Positions 35,309 through 44,254 are shown, counted from the stretch's first letter. The stretch is 64,000 nucleotides of DNA from Mycobacterium colombiense CECT 3035 (GCF_002105755.1 NZ_CP020821.1:2294001-2358000), one strand, 5' to 3'. Notes: generated by a model from the sequence alone, not told the origin. Made by a program: numbers and translations.

Positions 35309-36067
35309 TTACCGCAACACCATGGCGAGGATATGCTCGGCGACTTCATCCGGGTGGGTGATAAGGACTTCGTGGCCGGCATCGATCGTCGTCATTCGAT
35401 CGAATCCTCCGAGTGCTGCCATTGCGGCGCGTTGTTTCCGCGGGGGCACGGCGCGGTCACGCGTCGGCAGTACCCAGCCAACCGGTATGTCGCGCAGCGA
35501 CTGGTAGTCGGACACCCTCGTGGTGATCAACGCTGAGCCCTCCCGGCAGGCGCTATGCCGGATTCGCGCGCGTTGCGCACGCGACGCCCGGTTACCGAAT
35601 ATGAAGCGCGAGACGAGGAACGGCACCCGCTCGATGATGGGCTTGCCCAGCACGGGGCTGGCCAAGAGGCGCACCGCGCGCGGCAGGCTGTCCACTATCG
35701 ACTGGCCTGCGGGGGGCATACAGCAGGCCACGGATATGAATCGTCTGACGCGGCCTCCACCGATCCTGCCCACCACGCGGGGGATCACGACACCGGCCAT
35801 CGAATGGCCGACCAACACCAGCGGTGTTTCGTGACCGAGACGTTCGTCAATCTGCGTGATCACACTTTGCGCGCACCCGTCCACGGTGAGGGACGCAAGG
35901 TCACCCTCGATTGCGCCCCGTCCGGGCAGGTCGATCGCGAACGCGTTCAGGTCGGGCCGTCGCGCCCTCAGGGCCGACAGCGTTTCGTTCCAGGCTTGAC
36001 TGTTATGACATCCGCCGTGGATGAACACCACTGCCGGGAGTGGCTGGGACTCAACGTCTGTGGGCAT
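35309..36067 (-). CDS. Alpha/beta hydrolase
   Basis: A 252-residue hydrolase. VVFIHGGCHNSQAWNETL (oxyanion region), Ser89 in VLVGHSMAGVV, aspartate in LPTRDRAVPP and histidine in DAGHEVLITHP form a complete triad. It resembles the PIR7/methylesterase-like type. It ends the four-gene minus-strand operon GntR, Rieske oxygenase, CoA transferase, hydrolase; it could cleave an ester, lactone or a CoA thioester formed there. Confidence 0.88.
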   Translation of the reverse strand: MPTDVESQPLPAVVFIHGGCHNSQAWNETLSALRARRPDLNAFAIDLPGRGAIEGDLASLTVDGCAQSVITQIDERLGHETPLVLVGHSMAGVVIPRVVGRIGGGRVRRFISVACCMPPAGQSIVDSLPRAVRLLASPVLGKPIIERVPFLVSRFIFGNRASRAQRARIRHSACREGSALITTRVSDYQSLRDIPVGWVLPTRDRAVPPRKQRAAMAALGGFDRMTTIDAGHEVLITHPDEVAEHILAMVLR

Positions 36068-36085
36068 CGTTAGGGCTCTGCGAAT

Positions 36086-37345
36086 TCAGTTGCCGCCGAT
36101 GACATTCGCCCGTCGTAACCGCTCGATTTCGGCGTCGCTGTAGCCGAACTCTCCCAGCACTTGGGCGGTGTGCTGCCCCAGCGCGGGCGCGGGTCTGCGC
36201 ACGCGGAACGGCTGACCGTCGATGATTGCGGCGGAGCCGACGTACGTGAACGGTCCGGCGTCGGGATGCTCGTCCTCGACGAGGATCGATCGGGCACGAA
36301 TGTGCGGATCCTCTGCCATCTCGTGCAGTGTCGTGGGTGCGGGGCCGAGCGGGAAGCGATGTGTCGCCGCCAACTGAACCCACTCTCGCTGATCCCGAGC
36401 AGCGAATACCTCAATAAGCTTGTCCCGCAGGGTCGTTTCGTCCTTGCCGAAGTCGACCCCGCTGGCGGAAGCCGCCGTCGACGCGATCAAGTCGGGCCGA
36501 TCGATGGCTTCGCAGAAGTTCGCCCAGAACTTGTCTTCGATGGCCGCCAGGATCACCATGCGTTTGTCGCGCGTCTCGTAGAACTGGTATTTCGCCCCTT
36601 TCCAGACTCCGCCGTCGATGGTCGGCAATGAATCGCGCTCAGTGAGTCGCGCGTCGTTGAGTTTGTAGATCACCGCGGCTAGAGCCTGGGCGATGACAGC
36701 ATCGGAGCCGGCGACATCGATATGGCGGCCACGGCCCGTGCGTTCGCGTGCGAACAGAGCCGCGGCGACCCGCAGGGCACCGTGCACCGCGGCGGCGGCG
36801 GTGGCTTCACCGCCCATTTCGGTGCCCCCCAGCCCGGTTGGGGGAACGGGATGCATGTAGCCGTCATCGGCCCGTATGACAGGGTTGGCGCCCGCCAGCG
36901 CAGTCATCAACATCCCGTGCGTCGGAATGGTCCCGTACGGTCCGAGAACGCCGAATCCGGTGACGCTGGCGTAGATGATCGCCGGATTGTGTTGGCGCTG
37001 AGCGTCGTACCCGACGCCCAGCCGGTCCATGGCGCCCGCCGCATTACCGTCGACGAAGACATCGGCGCGATCGATGAGCCGCCAGAACACGGCGCGGCCC
37101 TCATCGCTGCGCATGTCGACGGCGATGCTCCGCTTGTTGCGGTTCACCTGGAGATGCGCGGGACTGTTGTGGGGCGTGATCTGCCCCATGAAGTCCCGCA
37201 GATAGTCGCCCCGTCCCGGGCTTTCCACTTTGATGACGTCTGCCCCGAGATCGCCGAGCAGCATGCCCAGCGTGTCACCATTCAGCAGGGACGCTGATTC
37301 CACCACGCGCACGCCGGCAAGCAACGTGCCCTGATCGTCGTCCAT
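36086..37345 (-). CDS. CaiB/BaiF family CoA transferase, divergent active site
   Basis: A 419-residue family III CoA transferase-like protein. N-terminal GVRVVESASLLNGDTLGMLL and LGADVIKVESPGRGDYL are present. The usual D-x-x-x-G motif of the catalytic aspartate is replaced by GTEMGGEATAAAAVHGALRV, so a glutamate one residue away, or no acidic residue, occupies that place. ATG at 37345 follows GAAGGG; an upstream in-frame ATG adds 15 basic residues. It lies between the Rieske oxygenase and the hydrolase. It may be a racemase-like or inactive relative; a normal transferase is still possible. Confidence 0.85.
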   Translation of the reverse strand: MDDDQGTLLAGVRVVESASLLNGDTLGMLLGDLGADVIKVESPGRGDYLRDFMGQITPHNSPAHLQVNRNKRSIAVDMRSDEGRAVFWRLIDRADVFVDGNAAGAMDRLGVGYDAQRQHNPAIIYASVTGFGVLGPYGTIPTHGMLMTALAGANPVIRADDGYMHPVPPTGLGGTEMGGEATAAAAVHGALRVAAALFARERTGRGRHIDVAGSDAVIAQALAAVIYKLNDARLTERDSLPTIDGGVWKGAKYQFYETRDKRMVILAAIEDKFWANFCEAIDRPDLIASTAASASGVDFGKDETTLRDKLIEVFAARDQREWVQLAATHRFPLGPAPTTLHEMAEDPHIRARSILVEDEHPDAGPFTYVGSAAIIDGQPFRVRRPAPALGQHTAQVLGEFGYSDAEIERLRRANVIGGN

Positions 37346-37404
37346 ATAGCCCTTCAATGGGTCTGTGCCACAACGGTCGCGCAATCGCAACGGCCGCGTG
37401 GCGA

Positions 37405-38508
37405 CTAAACGGAAGCTCGTGCGGCGCCGCGCGCCTCGTTCTCAGGCATATCGTCACCCGCGTCGGTTCCTGCGGTCTGCAGCTCGGGCGTGCTGGCGCT
37501 GCCCGGTTGGCCTTCGGGGTAGAACTGCATGGCCCACCGCCGGATCATCCGGAAGCCCTTGCCTTCCGCGGTGGCCAGGGCAGGCGGATCGGTGTAGCGC
37601 TGATGCTGCCAGATGTTGAGGTCGGCGAGGAATTGGTTGTTGGCCATGCGCTGACGCCGCTCAAGACTTGCCGGCTGGTGGGGTCCGTCCTCGCCGGGAA
37701 TCTTGTCCAACCAGACCGAGGACCGGATGTCGCAGGTTTCTTGGTCGACCGGCGTGACGGTGACTATCGTCCGCATGTTGTCGGGGCCCCAGAACTTGGC
37801 GAAGCCGACTCCGATGCCGACGTTGATGGCCTGAACTCCACCCCGCACAGCCCCGTTCGGCGTCAGGACGGTCTTGTCCTTCGTGCCGCCGAAGAGCATC
37901 TCGAAGTCGGCGTACGCCATGGCACCGTCGTACTCCTGGCGAGTGAACTCGGGTACGAAGGCCGCCCGATGGACGAACTTGAAGTGCGCGAAATCCACAC
38001 CGTTTTCCATGACGTATTGCGGATGCAATTCGAGTCCCGCGCGGTGCAGACAGCCTTCGGGATATGCGAGGTAGTAGTCGTCGGCAGTACGGCCGTCATC
38101 GTAGGCAGCGAAGACATCGGGGACTTCGAAGTAGGGTTCGCGCCCGTTGAGGTCGTGCCAGATGTAGACACATTCGTTGCGTTCGTTCACGGGCCAAGTG
38201 CGGATGCGCCGTGCCTTGTTGGGCCGGTCCTGGTACGGAATGCAGACGTTGCGCCCCTCGGCATTCCATTCCCAGCCATGGAAGGGACAGATGATGCGGT
38301 CCTCTTCCACATGGCCGCCGTAGCCCAGGTGGGCACCGAGATGCTCGCAGTAGGCGTTCATCACGGTCAGCGCACCGGCGGCGGACCGCCAGGCGACCAG
38401 CTCCTGGTCGAAGTACTTCATCCGGTGCACGTGACCGGGCTCGATCTCGGCGGACCAGGCCACCTGAAACCAGCCGGTGGGCTTCATAGAAAGCGCGGGC
38501 TTCGCCAT
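37405..38508 (-). CDS. Rieske non-haem iron oxygenase, KshA-like
   Basis: A 367-residue oxygenase component. Rieske [2Fe-2S] ligands are Cys54, His56 (YCEHLGAHLG), Cys74 and His77 (CPFHGWEW). The mononuclear iron site reads N169-x2-D172-x2-H175-x4-H180 (ENGVDFAHFKFVH), the spacing of 3-ketosteroid 9-alpha-hydroxylase KshA. It would hydroxylate a substrate with electrons from a separate reductase, which is not encoded nearby. Its ATG overlaps the GntR stop by one base, so both are translated together. Confidence 0.92.
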   Translation of the reverse strand: MAKPALSMKPTGWFQVAWSAEIEPGHVHRMKYFDQELVAWRSAAGALTVMNAYCEHLGAHLGYGGHVEEDRIICPFHGWEWNAEGRNVCIPYQDRPNKARRIRTWPVNERNECVYIWHDLNGREPYFEVPDVFAAYDDGRTADDYYLAYPEGCLHRAGLELHPQYVMENGVDFAHFKFVHRAAFVPEFTRQEYDGAMAYADFEMLFGGTKDKTVLTPNGAVRGGVQAINVGIGVGFAKFWGPDNMRTIVTVTPVDQETCDIRSSVWLDKIPGEDGPHQPASLERRQRMANNQFLADLNIWQHQRYTDPPALATAEGKGFRMIRRWAMQFYPEGQPGSASTPELQTAGTDAGDDMPENEARGAARASV

Positions 38509-39248
38509 TACATGTCCTCTCGTTCGATAGCGGGACCGAAATCCTGTCGTTTGACGGCCGCGATGAAACGGCGCAAATGGAGCTGAGCGAGCGCAGCGTC
38601 ACCGGCGATGATGGCGTCCACCAGCTCGACGTGGCGCGCGTGCAACCATTCGATGGCTTGGCCCGGTTCTTCAGTGGCGCCGTAGGTGTGAAGCGTCAAC
38701 TCTGACAACACACGGATGAAGAGTTCCAGAGCGGCATTGTCCGACTGACGCGCGATTTCGAGATGGATGTTGGGCAACTCCGTCCATGCGCGAGGCGCTT
38801 CGAGCAGCTCTTTGCCCAACAGATCGCGCAGGCGTTTGGCGCCGGCAGGATCGATCGACGCCGCCAGCTTGCTGATCGCGAGCTGCTCGAGCGCCATCCA
38901 CACTTCGAACAGGTCAGCGCGATCGATGCCGGCATGGCTCAGGTACCGCCGGGCCGCATCTGTGACCAGTGACTGCTCGGGCTGGGTGACGAAAAGGCCG
39001 CCGCCCGGACCGCGGCGGGCCTTCGCGACCCCCCGCGCTTCCAGGATGCGTGCCGCTTCGCGGACCGCTGCGGTGCCGACATCAAACGTTTCGCACAGAT
39101 CGGACTCCGAGCCGATGAGCCGTCCCGGTCCCCATCCCTCGACGCGTATCCGCTGCTCGATGCGCTGAGCCAGCGCCGCGCCGAGCGTCTGTCCCGCGAC
39201 GGGACGCGGAGGTGTCGTTGGGCTGACGCCCTGGACTACTACTGTCAT
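38508..39248 (-). CDS. GntR-family regulator, FadR (FCD) subgroup
   Basis: A 246-residue regulator. Winged helix: GAALAQRIEQRIRVEGWGPG, SESDLCETFDVGTAAVREAA, wing RRGPGGGLFV. FCD-type C-terminal part with PNIHLEIARQSDN and LHARHVELVDAI carrying the metal-site histidines. As the first gene of the KshA-like operon it probably regulates itself and the three genes behind it. A CCTATCAGTTAG element lies directly upstream of its start. Confidence 0.9.
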   Translation of the reverse strand: MTVVVQGVSPTTPPRPVAGQTLGAALAQRIEQRIRVEGWGPGRLIGSESDLCETFDVGTAAVREAARILEARGVAKARRGPGGGLFVTQPEQSLVTDAARRYLSHAGIDRADLFEVWMALEQLAISKLAASIDPAGAKRLRDLLGKELLEAPRAWTELPNIHLEIARQSDNAALELFIRVLSELTLHTYGATEEPGQAIEWLHARHVELVDAIIAGDAALAQLHLRRFIAAVKRQDFGPAIEREDM

Positions 39249-39254
39249 CGTCGA

Positions 39255-39266
39255 CCTATCAGTTAG
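39255..39266. promoter_or_regulatory. CCTATCAGTTAG element before the GntR/Rieske operon
   Basis: Ten of 12 bases match CTAATCAGTTAG, and it lies six bases upstream of the GntR ATG at 39248, in the right place for autoregulation. Confidence 0.4.
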
Positions 39267-39415
39267 ATCAATGGCTGTTTTTGACAGACTAGCCCAGCTT
39301 TATGTCGTACAGCAACGCTGGTTAGCCAATTCCATCGATTGATTTAGAGATTTCGACGGCAGGAGGAAACGCACCCGCCTGTCACGGCGAATGTGCCTTG
39401 CCGCCGGCGCCGTCG

Positions 39416-40255
39416 CTACGGCCGATTAAGGGCGCCCATGTCCACCGGAAGCACAATTCCGGTGACGTAGCGCGCCTCGTCGCTCGCGAGGTACAGCACC
39501 GCGTTGGAGATGTCAGACGGCTCGACCCACGGCTTACCCATCGGCATCATCATCGTGAACACCGGTTCGGCGTCCTCGATCGTCGGATTCTCCAGATCCG
39601 GCCGGAACAACTTGAACATCGCCTTGTTCTCGCTGATCAGCGCTGTATTCACGGTACCCGGGGCGATCACATTAACCCTGATCTGTTGCGCAGCAAGCTC
39701 ATTCGACAGCGTCTTACCGATCGCCACAACGGCGGCTTTGGCCGAGTTGTAGTGCACGAGGTTGGGCACGTATTTGAGCCCCGCGCCCGAGCTGGTCAAG
39801 ATGACCGAACCGCCGTTGCCGCCGGATATGACCGCGGGGACGGTCGCGGCGACCGTGTTGAACACGCCGGTCAGGTTGATGTCGATGACCGCGTTCCACT
39901 CATCCGGCGGTACTTCCCAGGTCATCCCGCCGGTCGGCGAGATGCCGGCGTTGGCGACCACAATGTCGAGGCGCCCGAACTCGTCGACACCCGTCTTGAC
40001 GGCGTCGATGAGCGCGGTGCGATCGCGCACGTCGGCCTTGATGCCGATCATGCGCCGACCGGTCTTCTCCACCAGCGCGAGCGTCTCGTCCATGTCGTCC
40101 TGGGTGGCCAGGAGATAGGGGGCGAATTCCTCGTTCTCGAGAAGATCGATGCCGATGATGTCGGCGCCTTCCTCGGCCAGGCGCACGGCGTGCGAGCGGC
40201 CTTGACCCCGTGCCACACCCGTGATGAACGCGACCTTGCCCTGTACTCGTCCCAT
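39416..40255 (-). CDS. Mycofactocin-coupled short-chain dehydrogenase
   Basis: A 279-residue SDR. The cofactor motif TGVARGQGRSHAVRLAEEGA (residues 12-31) is the mark of the actinobacterial SDR family that keeps NAD tightly bound and passes electrons to mycofactocin. NAG (102-104) and the catalytic Ser156, Tyr169, Lys173 (TSSGAGLKYVPNLVHYNSAK) are intact. It would oxidise an alcohol to a ketone or aldehyde. It follows the aldehyde dehydrogenase by 18 bases; ligase, aldehyde dehydrogenase and SDR make a set turning an alcohol into an acyl-CoA. The remnant at 62868-63535 is a close relative. Confidence 0.92.
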   Translation of the reverse strand: MGRVQGKVAFITGVARGQGRSHAVRLAEEGADIIGIDLLENEEFAPYLLATQDDMDETLALVEKTGRRMIGIKADVRDRTALIDAVKTGVDEFGRLDIVVANAGISPTGGMTWEVPPDEWNAVIDINLTGVFNTVAATVPAVISGGNGGSVILTSSGAGLKYVPNLVHYNSAKAAVVAIGKTLSNELAAQQIRVNVIAPGTVNTALISENKAMFKLFRPDLENPTIEDAEPVFTMMMPMGKPWVEPSDISNAVLYLASDEARYVTGIVLPVDMGALNRP

Positions 40256-40273
40256 CGATTACTCCCTAACTTG

Positions 40274-41746
40274 CTAGTGTGCGATCCAGATGTTCTTCGG
40301 CCGAGTGAACTCTTCGATACCCCGACGGCCACCGATGCGGCCGTAGCCGCTCTGCTTGACCCCGCCGAACGGAACGGACGGCGGGATGCCGAATCCTCCG
40401 TTGACCCAAACCATTCCGCTCTCGAGCGCGGCGCTGACGCGATGGGCGCGTCGGAGGTTCTCGGTATGCACATAGGCGGCCAGCCCGTATGAGGTGTCGT
40501 TGGCCAGGGCCAGGGCCTCTTCTTCTGAGTCGAAGGGCATGACCGTCTGTACCGGCCCGAACACCTCCTCGCGCGCGAGCGGCGAGGTGTTGTCGACATC
40601 CGCGAAAACCGTTGGTGCAATATAAAAACCGCTGGATAAGGCGCCGTCCAGGCGCGTGCCCCCGGTGATCAGCCGGCCTGATTTGTTTTCCGTTGCCGCC
40701 TCGATCATTCCCATGATGCGGTCGCAGGCGCCCTGGCTGACCACGGGGCCCATCAACGTTGCGGGGCTCATCGGGTCGCCGATCGGGATCGCCTGCACGG
40801 CCGCCGCCAGATCATCGACGAAACGGTCATAGATGCTGCGGTGCACCATGACTCGCGTCCCGCAGATGCAGCCTTGCCCAGCGAGGTTGAGGGTGATGGC
40901 ACCGGAGGCGGTCTGTACGGCGGCGGGTAGGTCGGCGTCGTCGAATACCAGAACCGCCGACTTGCCGCCGAGTTCCAGCCCCAGCGGCTTGAGCGTTTCG
41001 GCCGCACTGTGGATGATTTTGCGGGCCGTCACGCCGCTTCCGGTGAAGTGAAGTTTGTCGATGCCGGGATGGCATACGAGCGCCTCGCCGGCCGCAGGGC
41101 CGCCCGGCACGATATTGACCACGCCCGGCGGGAAGCCCGCTTCGAGGAACAGTCTGCCCATCTCGAGTGCTGAAAACGGCGCAAGCTCAGGTGGTTTGAC
41201 GACCACACAGTTACCGGCGGCCAGTGCTGGGGCAACGGTCTGACCGATTGCCGTGATGGGGCCATTCCAGGGGATGATGATGCCGACGACGCCGTATGGC
41301 TCATCGAAGCTGTAATCCAATGCTGGGATCGGCCATGTCTGGTGCACCTCTCCCCCGCCTTTGTCAGCCCATCCCGCGTTGTAGGCGAACAGGTCGACGG
41401 CCATGAAGTTCTGCGCCTTGGCGATATTCAGTGCAGTGCCGTTGTCGATGGTATTCAGCCGCGAGAGGCGTTCAATGTTGTCGGCGATCAACTTGCCCAT
41501 GGCATTCAACGCATTACGACGCTGATCGGCGGGCATCGCCCGCCATCCGGGCAGCGCCGCGCGCGCCGCCGCCACCGCCTGATCGATTTCGGTCGTCCCG
41601 GCGAGTGGCACCTGGGCCGTCGGCTGACCGGTGGCGGCATAGACGTGCTGGAACGTGCCACCGCTGGCGTCGGTGATTGTGCGATCACCTATGAGCAGCG
41701 CAGGCTCTGGCAATTCGTCGATCGGAGCCGGAGTCACAGCCGTCAT
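40274..41746 (-). CDS. Aldehyde dehydrogenase
   Basis: A 490-residue NAD(P)-dependent aldehyde dehydrogenase. IIIPWNGPITAIGQTVAPAL and FTGSGVTARKI are cofactor-binding, Glu258 (LELGGKSA) is the general base and Cys293 (LAGQGCICGTR) the nucleophile. It converts an aldehyde to an acid. The ATG at 41746 overlaps the ligase stop (ATGA); a longer in-frame start is unlikely. Its N-terminus (IDELPEPALLIGDRTITDAS) is clearly related to the decayed copy at about 44260-44424. Confidence 0.95.
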   Translation of the reverse strand: MTAVTPAPIDELPEPALLIGDRTITDASGGTFQHVYAATGQPTAQVPLAGTTEIDQAVAAARAALPGWRAMPADQRRNALNAMGKLIADNIERLSRLNTIDNGTALNIAKAQNFMAVDLFAYNAGWADKGGGEVHQTWPIPALDYSFDEPYGVVGIIIPWNGPITAIGQTVAPALAAGNCVVVKPPELAPFSALEMGRLFLEAGFPPGVVNIVPGGPAAGEALVCHPGIDKLHFTGSGVTARKIIHSAAETLKPLGLELGGKSAVLVFDDADLPAAVQTASGAITLNLAGQGCICGTRVMVHRSIYDRFVDDLAAAVQAIPIGDPMSPATLMGPVVSQGACDRIMGMIEAATENKSGRLITGGTRLDGALSSGFYIAPTVFADVDNTSPLAREEVFGPVQTVMPFDSEEEALALANDTSYGLAAYVHTENLRRAHRVSAALESGMVWVNGGFGIPPSVPFGGVKQSGYGRIGGRRGIEEFTRPKNIWIAH

Positions 41747-43443
41747 TCGGCTACCTCCGCATGCTGGTTCGCCTCGGGGCTGAGCACCGGCTTCTTGAGA
41801 GGTTTCGTCGGTTGCCAATCGCGGGCTTGCGCCGTGCGGTCCCAAGTGGCCGGCCCAACGCCTTTCTCACGAAGCACGAACTTCTGGATTTTGTTCGTGG
41901 GCGTCATCGGTAGCTCGTCGACGATCTCGACGTAGCGGGGGACGAAGAAGTATGGCGCTTTGTCGTCCATGAACTTGCAGAAATCCAACGGATCTACCTT
42001 GGCACCGGGTTCCCGAAGCAGCACCACCATGAGCTCTTCTTCGTGTTCGAGCTCGGGCGCCGTCACACCGACAGCGGCGGCGTTCGCCACACCTGGAAAT
42101 TGCCGAGCGATGTGCTCGACTTCGAAGGTGGACGTGTTGCGACCCTTGTGACGCAGCGAATCCTTCTTACGATCGGCAAAGAAGATCTCGCCGTCCGCGT
42201 CGCGCCTTCCCAGATCGCCACTGTGGTGCCACATGTTCCGGAACGTCTTCAGTGTCTCTTCGGGCTGACCGAGATAGCCGGTGAACACCGTGTAGGGCAC
42301 CCGCGGCCGTACACAGATCTCGCCCACCTCGTCGACGCCGACCTCCTCGTCGTTATCATCGAGTAGTCGTGTCTCCACGAGGTCGTCATCGACCGTGTAT
42401 CCCGACGAGCCCACTTTGAGGTCGCGATCGGATGTGTAGAAGGTGGCACCCATGACTTCGCTTTGCCCGAAACCGCTTCCGACGCGCTCGATTCCGAAGC
42501 GCTCCATGAAGGGCCTCAGTATCTGCGGCACGACCGGGTTCATCACCAGGGTGCGCAGCGGATTGTCGGCGTCGTCGTCGCGCGGCGGCTGGCCGAACAA
42601 GTACACGTGCATAGCGCCCAGGGTCATCGTGTGGTTGGCATTGAAATGCCGGATGCGATCCCAGAATTCGGTGACCGAGAACCGCTTGTCGATGGTCGCG
42701 CGATTACCCGTGATCAAAGCCGGATAGACGCACATGAGCCAGGCACCCGAGTTGTACATAGGCATGCAGTAGTAGAAAGTCTCACCGTCGCCGACACCGT
42801 TGCGGTACACGCGGTTGTGGCGCTGCGGCCACAACGTCCACACCGCGTGCGGCTGCATCACTCCTTTGGACCGTCCGGTGGTTCCAGAGGTCCACAGCAC
42901 CGAACTCGTTTCGCCGTGGTGCAGCTTGATGTTCGATCGATGCTGCTTCAGCTCCGCGAAGCTTCCAAGTTCGGACAGGGCCGCGTGGTCGAAATCGCCC
43001 GAGCCCGCCCAGTCCCTACTGTCGCCGTTGACCACGATGTGCTCGAACGGCAGGTCGCCGCATCGGGCGACTTCGGGCAGAAGATGCTGGTCGACGACCA
43101 GAACACGCGAGCCGATCGCGGTAAGCAGCTCGCGCAGCCATTCCCCTCGGTACTCCGTGGACACCGGAGACCAGATCGCGCCGAGCCGGTTGATGCCGAA
43201 TGTCGTGAGAGCAAGCGAGGCGGAGTTCTCCATGAAAACCGCGACGGTGTCACCCTTGCCGATCCCGAGGTCGGCGTAGCCGGAAGCGTGCCGATCAGCC
43301 ATGTCATCCACGTAGCCGAAGCTGAGTTCACCGCTTTCGTCATCGACCAGGTAGGGCCGGTCGCCGATGGTTTCGGCCTGAAGGCGTAAAACGTCGACAG
43401 GGATGCGGTGGGTCACCGAGCCCAGCGGGTCGACATCTGCCAT
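41743..43443 (-). CDS. AMP-dependent CoA ligase (ATP-dependent acyl-CoA synthetase)
   Basis: A 566-residue ligase. VLWTSGTTGRSKGVMQPH near residue 190 is the phosphate loop, GSGFGQSEVMGATFY replaces the YGxTE motif, MWHHSGDLGRRD and ADRKKDSLRHKGRNTSTFEV are later core motifs, and PTNKIQKFVLRE holds the catalytic lysine. The hinge motif and SSGTTG variations recall CaiC/crotonobetaine-CoA ligase-like enzymes. ATG at 43443 follows AAGGAG; upstream in-frame codons are not conserved in style. First gene of the operon ligase, aldehyde dehydrogenase, SDR; divergent from the TetR gene at 43599. Confidence 0.93.
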   Translation of the reverse strand: MADVDPLGSVTHRIPVDVLRLQAETIGDRPYLVDDESGELSFGYVDDMADRHASGYADLGIGKGDTVAVFMENSASLALTTFGINRLGAIWSPVSTEYRGEWLRELLTAIGSRVLVVDQHLLPEVARCGDLPFEHIVVNGDSRDWAGSGDFDHAALSELGSFAELKQHRSNIKLHHGETSSVLWTSGTTGRSKGVMQPHAVWTLWPQRHNRVYRNGVGDGETFYYCMPMYNSGAWLMCVYPALITGNRATIDKRFSVTEFWDRIRHFNANHTMTLGAMHVYLFGQPPRDDDADNPLRTLVMNPVVPQILRPFMERFGIERVGSGFGQSEVMGATFYTSDRDLKVGSSGYTVDDDLVETRLLDDNDEEVGVDEVGEICVRPRVPYTVFTGYLGQPEETLKTFRNMWHHSGDLGRRDADGEIFFADRKKDSLRHKGRNTSTFEVEHIARQFPGVANAAAVGVTAPELEHEEELMVVLLREPGAKVDPLDFCKFMDDKAPYFFVPRYVEIVDELPMTPTNKIQKFVLREKGVGPATWDRTAQARDWQPTKPLKKPVLSPEANQHAEVAE

Positions 43444-43506
43444 CTCATTCTCCTTGCTCGGGGTACCCCCCGCACAGACCGGTGCTGAGCGCCATCCGGA
43501 TCTGAG

Positions 43507-43559
43507 TTCACTGATTGGTCTTGTGGTGGCGGTCACGTTAACGGTTAAATGATTTAGCG
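43507..43559. promoter_or_regulatory. Divergent promoter elements between ligase operon and TetR gene
   Basis: CCAATCAGTGAA on the minus strand (43507-43518) matches the CTAATCAGTTAG-like element in 9 of 12 bases. TTAACGGTTAA at 43538-43548 is a second near-palindromic AT-rich block, followed by a GATTTAGCG stretch. These cover the only AT-rich part of the 155-base gap. Confidence 0.35.
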
Positions 43560-43598
43560 TCAAGCGAGTGACGCACGCTTAGGAGGAGTTGCCTGTCA

Positions 43599-44213
43599 AT
43601 GCCTGATATCCGGTCGCGAAGGTCCAGCGAAGAGGTCCGTAAGCTCATCCTCGATGCTGCTCGAAATCTCTTCCACAGCAATGGTTTCGATGCGACAAGC
43701 ACTCGGGAGATCAGCGCCGAGGCCGGCGTGTCAGAGTCGATGCTGTTCCGGAACTTCGGTTCGAAGAAGGCGATCTTCGATGAAGCGGTCCTCATGCCGT
43801 TCATCGAGTTCGTGCAGCAATTCGTCACGGACTGGGCGAGCTCGGCGGAATCAGGAGCAGGCCCGCAGCACATCGCGCACCGCTACGTCAGCGGACTGTT
43901 CCAGCTGTGCAGGGACCACCTTGAGCTGATCACCCTGATCGGCGCCCGGCGCGAGGGATCGCCACAAGGACCGAACGCGCGTCTGCTCATCGCCGACCAG
44001 CTCGACGCGCTGGTGGGCCAAGTAAGCCGCTACAACGCACAGGCCGGCAACCAACCTGCAATGGACCCGCGCCTGTCGGTTCGGTTCGCCATAGCAATGA
44101 CGGTCGGCGCAGCTCAGCTGGGTGAGGAGTTCTTCGGCATTGGCGATCGACTGGCCTCCGAGATCGCCGCATTCGTCGTGCGCGGCGCAGGCAGCCAGCC
44201 GCCGAAAGATTGA
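43599..44213 (+). CDS. TetR-family transcriptional regulator
   Basis: A 204-residue TetR regulator. RSSEEVRKLILDAARNLFHS, FDATSTREISAEAGVSESML and FRNFGSKKAIFDEAVLMPF make the DNA-binding part; the last phrase is shared almost word for word with the TetR protein at 49755 (FRHFGSKAGLFDEAVLAPF), so the two are paralogues. ATG follows AGGAGGAG. Divergent from the ligase operon, which it probably represses. Confidence 0.93.
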   Translation: MPDIRSRRSSEEVRKLILDAARNLFHSNGFDATSTREISAEAGVSESMLFRNFGSKKAIFDEAVLMPFIEFVQQFVTDWASSAESGAGPQHIAHRYVSGLFQLCRDHLELITLIGARREGSPQGPNARLLIADQLDALVGQVSRYNAQAGNQPAMDPRLSVRFAIAMTVGAAQLGEEFFGIGDRLASEIAAFVVRGAGSQPPKD

Positions 44214-44254
44214 CGAGACCACCAACGCCACGGAAGCAGCGATGACCGCATACC

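Noticed and set aside
37357..38586. A 409-codon plus-strand open frame across the Rieske gene
   Set aside because: It is the shadow of the Rieske oxygenase with intact iron ligands and shows no domain of its own.
42463..43389. A 308-codon plus-strand frame within the CoA ligase
   Set aside because: Arginine-rich, no motifs, antisense to the ligase phosphate loop.
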